Source: a virus
IMG/VR virus record: IMGVR_UViG_3300046171_000006
Coordinates: 1-31,081 of that record
Strand: one strand, 5' to 3'
Length of the DNA: 31,081 bases
Made by a program: the position numbers and the translations under genes. The notes under the pieces are model-generated. The model was given only the letters and a program-made list of their open reading frames with translations, made no database searches and had not been told where the DNA came from. How positions within the stretch are numbered: the first letter of the stretch is position 1; the number at the start of each line of letters is the position of its first letter. Positions 28,768-31,081 of this stretch are shown piece by piece.

Positions 28768-30588
28768 CTATTTCCAAGAAGTAGCGAAATTTCCTCTATT
28801 TATACCTCTTTGCGGTCTATTTTGTGGTTTTTCTCTTGGTTTTGATTCTTGGGTAAGTATTTTGTTTTCAATAGAATCATAATTAGGATTTAAGATATAA
28901 ATAGCAGCAAAGTTATAAACCAATGTATCTAATGCTTCGTTTCTTGGTCTTACCTGCTTCCAAACAAGTGATTTTCTACCTCTAACAAACTTTGTGATTC
29001 TTTTTTCTGCTGTAAGCTGTTTAAAGTATTCTTCATCTAGGTCTGAGCAGAAATGTAGAGTAGTATTCTCAGGCTCAGCAGCTAATCTAGCAAATATAGC
29101 TTCTTTAGCACTATCAGAACCAACACCATAAAGAACAGCTTTATTCTTGCCAACAAATGTAGGTCTATTAGCTATTGGTTTACCAGCTTGAGATAAACCT
29201 TTTATTGCAAATATTCTTCTTGCTTGTCGTGGTTTAGTAAATTGATAAACCATATTGGTATGGTGACCACCTGAGTCAATCGTGCAACAAGATATAGGTA
29301 TTAATCTTTCAGATTCAGTTTTAAATCTTTTCTTTAGATAAGCATCCAAGTCATTCCAAACATTCATAGCATTTGGGTCACCCCAAAATATCTTGTAATC
29401 ACAAACCCATGCTTCATAGTTTTTACCCCAACCTACTAGCTGTAATTCTAATCTGTCTTTTTGTGTATCAACACCAGCAGTTAAAACTAAAACATCTTCA
29501 GGTATAGTTGTGTAATCATAATTTAATCTACGTTCTAGTAATGTTTCGTATTCAACAGCTTCGCCTTGTTCTTCCCAAGATTCGCCAAGAGCAGTATTAA
29601 TCCAAGTCTTTAACATCTCAGGATTCTTTTTAGCTTCAAGAAATGATTTAGCCATATCTGCCCAAGTAGACCAAACTGAATATAGCTCTGATATATGAAA
29701 TCCTGCTGTATCTGATTTAGATTCTGATGCAATCCATTCACCATGTTTTAACATCCATTGTTTTTTAGACTCATCTATAACTGAACCACAATTTTCGCAA
29801 GCATAAGAAGCTGTCTCAGGTTTATCTTCATCCCAAACTACATTCTTCCATTTAAGAACTTGGCTCTCATTACATTCAGGACATGGAACATGGTAGTAGC
29901 GTTTATCTGATTCTTCAAAAGCAGTTTCTATTCTTGATAGTCCTTTTATTGTAGGAGTAGAACACATATATATCTTTTTATTCCAAAAGGTAGTAGTTCT
30001 TTTAGTTGCAAGAGATATTGGGTCACCCTCTGCTCCTGCTGATTGCTCATATCTATCAACCTCATCAGCTAATACAATTCTTATTGGTCTTGATGCTAGT
30101 CCTGATGCAGAATTAGAACCAACTATGTTTAGATTACCACCTGCAAACTTTTTAGATAAAACTGTATTACCTGAATCACGACTTCTTGGGTCTTTTACAC
30201 AATCTCTTATCTTTTCAGAGTCTCGAATCATCATAGCAAGTCTATCTTTACTAAATGCTTGAGCCATTTGTAAGGTTGGTTGCATGATTAACATTGGAGC
30301 AGGGTCTTGGTCTATGTAATATCCAATAACATTTAGTAGTATTTCAGTAGCACCAACCTGAGCAGATTTCATAAATACTATTCTTTGAATATCAGGGTCA
30401 TTAAATGAATTCATTATCTCACGTTGAAATGGTGCTCTGTCACTTTTCCATTGACCTGATTCTGCTGAAGATTCAGGAGATAAACGTCTGTAGTTATCTG
30501 CCCAGTCGCTAATCTTCAGATTGGGTGGTGGAGTCCATGTCTGATTCGTCTCCTGTATCACCTTTTCTATATTTTTGAGGTATTCCAT
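28768..30588 (-). CDS. Terminase large subunit (lambda gpA family)
   Basis: The 606-aa motor packages DNA and cuts it. The ATPase has a Walker A-type KSAQVGAT (74-81) and Walker B IVLADEVD (171-178). A zinc finger with two CxxC pairs (CPECN and CENCG) lies near residues 235-265, as in many GpA-type enzymes. The nuclease domain shows AGVDTQKDRLE, CTIDSGGHHT and NEALDTLVYN. The C terminus is Arg/Pro-rich. It overlaps the small subunit by 80 bp, and no SD is visible, so coupling or an inner GTG at codon 10 may set its start. GpA family enzymes usually cut at cos sites, which suggests defined ends. Confidence 0.95.
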   Translation of the reverse strand: MEYLKNIEKVIQETNQTWTPPPNLKISDWADNYRRLSPESSAESGQWKSDRAPFQREIMNSFNDPDIQRIVFMKSAQVGATEILLNVIGYYIDQDPAPMLIMQPTLQMAQAFSKDRLAMMIRDSEKIRDCVKDPRSRDSGNTVLSKKFAGGNLNIVGSNSASGLASRPIRIVLADEVDRYEQSAGAEGDPISLATKRTTTFWNKKIYMCSTPTIKGLSRIETAFEESDKRYYHVPCPECNESQVLKWKNVVWDEDKPETASYACENCGSVIDESKKQWMLKHGEWIASESKSDTAGFHISELYSVWSTWADMAKSFLEAKKNPEMLKTWINTALGESWEEQGEAVEYETLLERRLNYDYTTIPEDVLVLTAGVDTQKDRLELQLVGWGKNYEAWVCDYKIFWGDPNAMNVWNDLDAYLKKRFKTESERLIPISCCTIDSGGHHTNMVYQFTKPRQARRIFAIKGLSQAGKPIANRPTFVGKNKAVLYGVGSDSAKEAIFARLAAEPENTTLHFCSDLDEEYFKQLTAEKRITKFVRGRKSLVWKQVRPRNEALDTLVYNFAAIYILNPNYDSIENKILTQESKPREKPQNRPQRGINRGNFATSWK

Positions 30589-31033
30589 TTTGAGCTAACT
30601 CGTTTAGTGCTTCATGCACTTGTTCTTTTATTATTAATTCTGCTTCAGCATACTTATCTACAGTAATTACCTGATGTGCGATTCTTGAAGGTAATCCTAA
30701 TAGCTTTGCTCTTGCATTGGCTACATAATCAACCCAAGTATCTTCAACCAATTGTGCTGGTATTAAGTTGCCTTCTAATTCTTCGACTTCTAATTCTGCT
30801 TTTCTAGCTTGAGCAGCAGTAAGTTTAGTTTTTTCTTCTGCAATATCACCTGTACCGCTTCTTTTATGATATCCACCTAGTTTTCTAAGGTACGAGATGT
30901 ATGCAACTCTGCAAACATCTATATTTAAAGGACTTCTACCCTGTTTTGAGGGTAATATGCCATCTCTAATGAGTTCTGAGACTCTTTTGACCGATAAGTC
31001 CAAATGGTCTGCAACTTCTCTTTGTGTAGCCAT
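30509..31033 (-). CDS. Terminase small subunit (Nu1-like)
   Basis: The 174-aa protein starts MATQREVADHLDLSVKRVSE and has a winged helix-turn-helix (1-35) for DNA recognition, a linker, a helical dimer domain with AAQARKAELEVEELEGNLIP (the typical 'l..aqA...ele....G.lip' of Nu1-like subunits), and an acidic C-terminal end that would bind the large subunit. It begins 48 bp from the window edge and overlaps TerL by 80 bp. The SD is weak. Confidence 0.85.
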   Translation of the reverse strand: MATQREVADHLDLSVKRVSELIRDGILPSKQGRSPLNIDVCRVAYISYLRKLGGYHKRSGTGDIAEEKTKLTAAQARKAELEVEELEGNLIPAQLVEDTWVDYVANARAKLLGLPSRIAHQVITVDKYAEAELIIKEQVHEALNELAQNGIPQKYRKGDTGDESDMDSTTQSED

Positions 31034-31081
31034 ACAGTGCGTTTATTACCTTATTAGATTTGGACTGTCGCTAAAAAAAAA
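31034..31081. other. Sequence upstream of the terminase, ending in an A-run
   Basis: No gene or clear promoter is visible in these 48 bp. The plus strand ends in nine A residues, read as a U-tract in the minus direction before TerS. It could be the tail of a terminator or part of a cos region, but the window ends here. Confidence 0.3.

Noticed and set aside
1-31081. Integrase, repressor/antirepressor pair, tRNA genes or direct terminal repeats
   Set aside because: None was seen. The two window ends share no obvious overlap by eye, so circularity or completeness cannot be claimed.

Overview
The window is a dense, AT-rich stretch of a tailed double-stranded DNA phage genome. Every supported gene lies on the minus strand, so transcription runs from position 31081 towards 1. 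The structural genes follow the phage lambda order and indicate a long, non-contractile tail (siphovirus). Shine-Dalgarno (SD) sequences of the AGGAG/GAGGT type, one sigma70-type promoter, a 3-TM holin of the gene-transfer-agent type and fibre repeats common in ocean viromes suggest a marine proteobacterial host. That host assignment is inference. No integrase, excisionase, CRISPR array, rRNA or tRNA was recognised, so nothing here shows lysogeny.

Structural and late region (31033 down to 9019): small and large terminase, a gpW-like protein with an extra N-terminal domain, portal, and one long ORF that joins an unknown N-terminal domain, a prohead protease and an HK97-fold major capsid protein. 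Next come a stable GNRA hairpin, two tandem FII-like head-tail connectors, a gpU-like tail terminator, the tail tube protein, a G/GT tail assembly chaperone pair with a complete -1 frameshift signal, the tape measure, M-, L- and J-like tip proteins, and a 1583-aa fibre ending in an S74 chaperone. Lysis genes (holin, TM proteins, Cys-type GH24 lysozyme) and a small PD-(D/E)XK nuclease close this unit, followed by an AT-rich terminator-like hairpin.

Replication and recombination region (8960 down to 1): a strong promoter whose -35 box lies in a perfect 8+2+8 palindrome drives a chain of tiny overlapping genes, a RecE-like exonuclease, an unknown 300-aa protein, an RHH protein, a Holliday-junction-resolvase-like nuclease, an SSB analogue with a DEDIPF tail, and a Toprim-RecA-like primase-helicase. 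Directly after the helicase are four 11-bp direct repeats and an imperfect hairpin, which are candidate origin or control elements. Small genes follow: an unknown 168-aa protein, a Lys-rich peptide, another PD-(D/E)XK nuclease, a DUF3310 protein, a mini-HTH protein, a gpZ-like morphogenesis protein, a HAD-like phosphatase, and a gene running off the window edge.

Most interesting: the capsid ORF carries two internal in-frame ATGs, each with a strong SD, placed exactly at the protease and capsid domain boundaries. This predicts three nested products from one reading frame. Other leads are the iteron-like array, the operator-overlapped promoter, the GT frameshift site and the unknown 300-aa protein.
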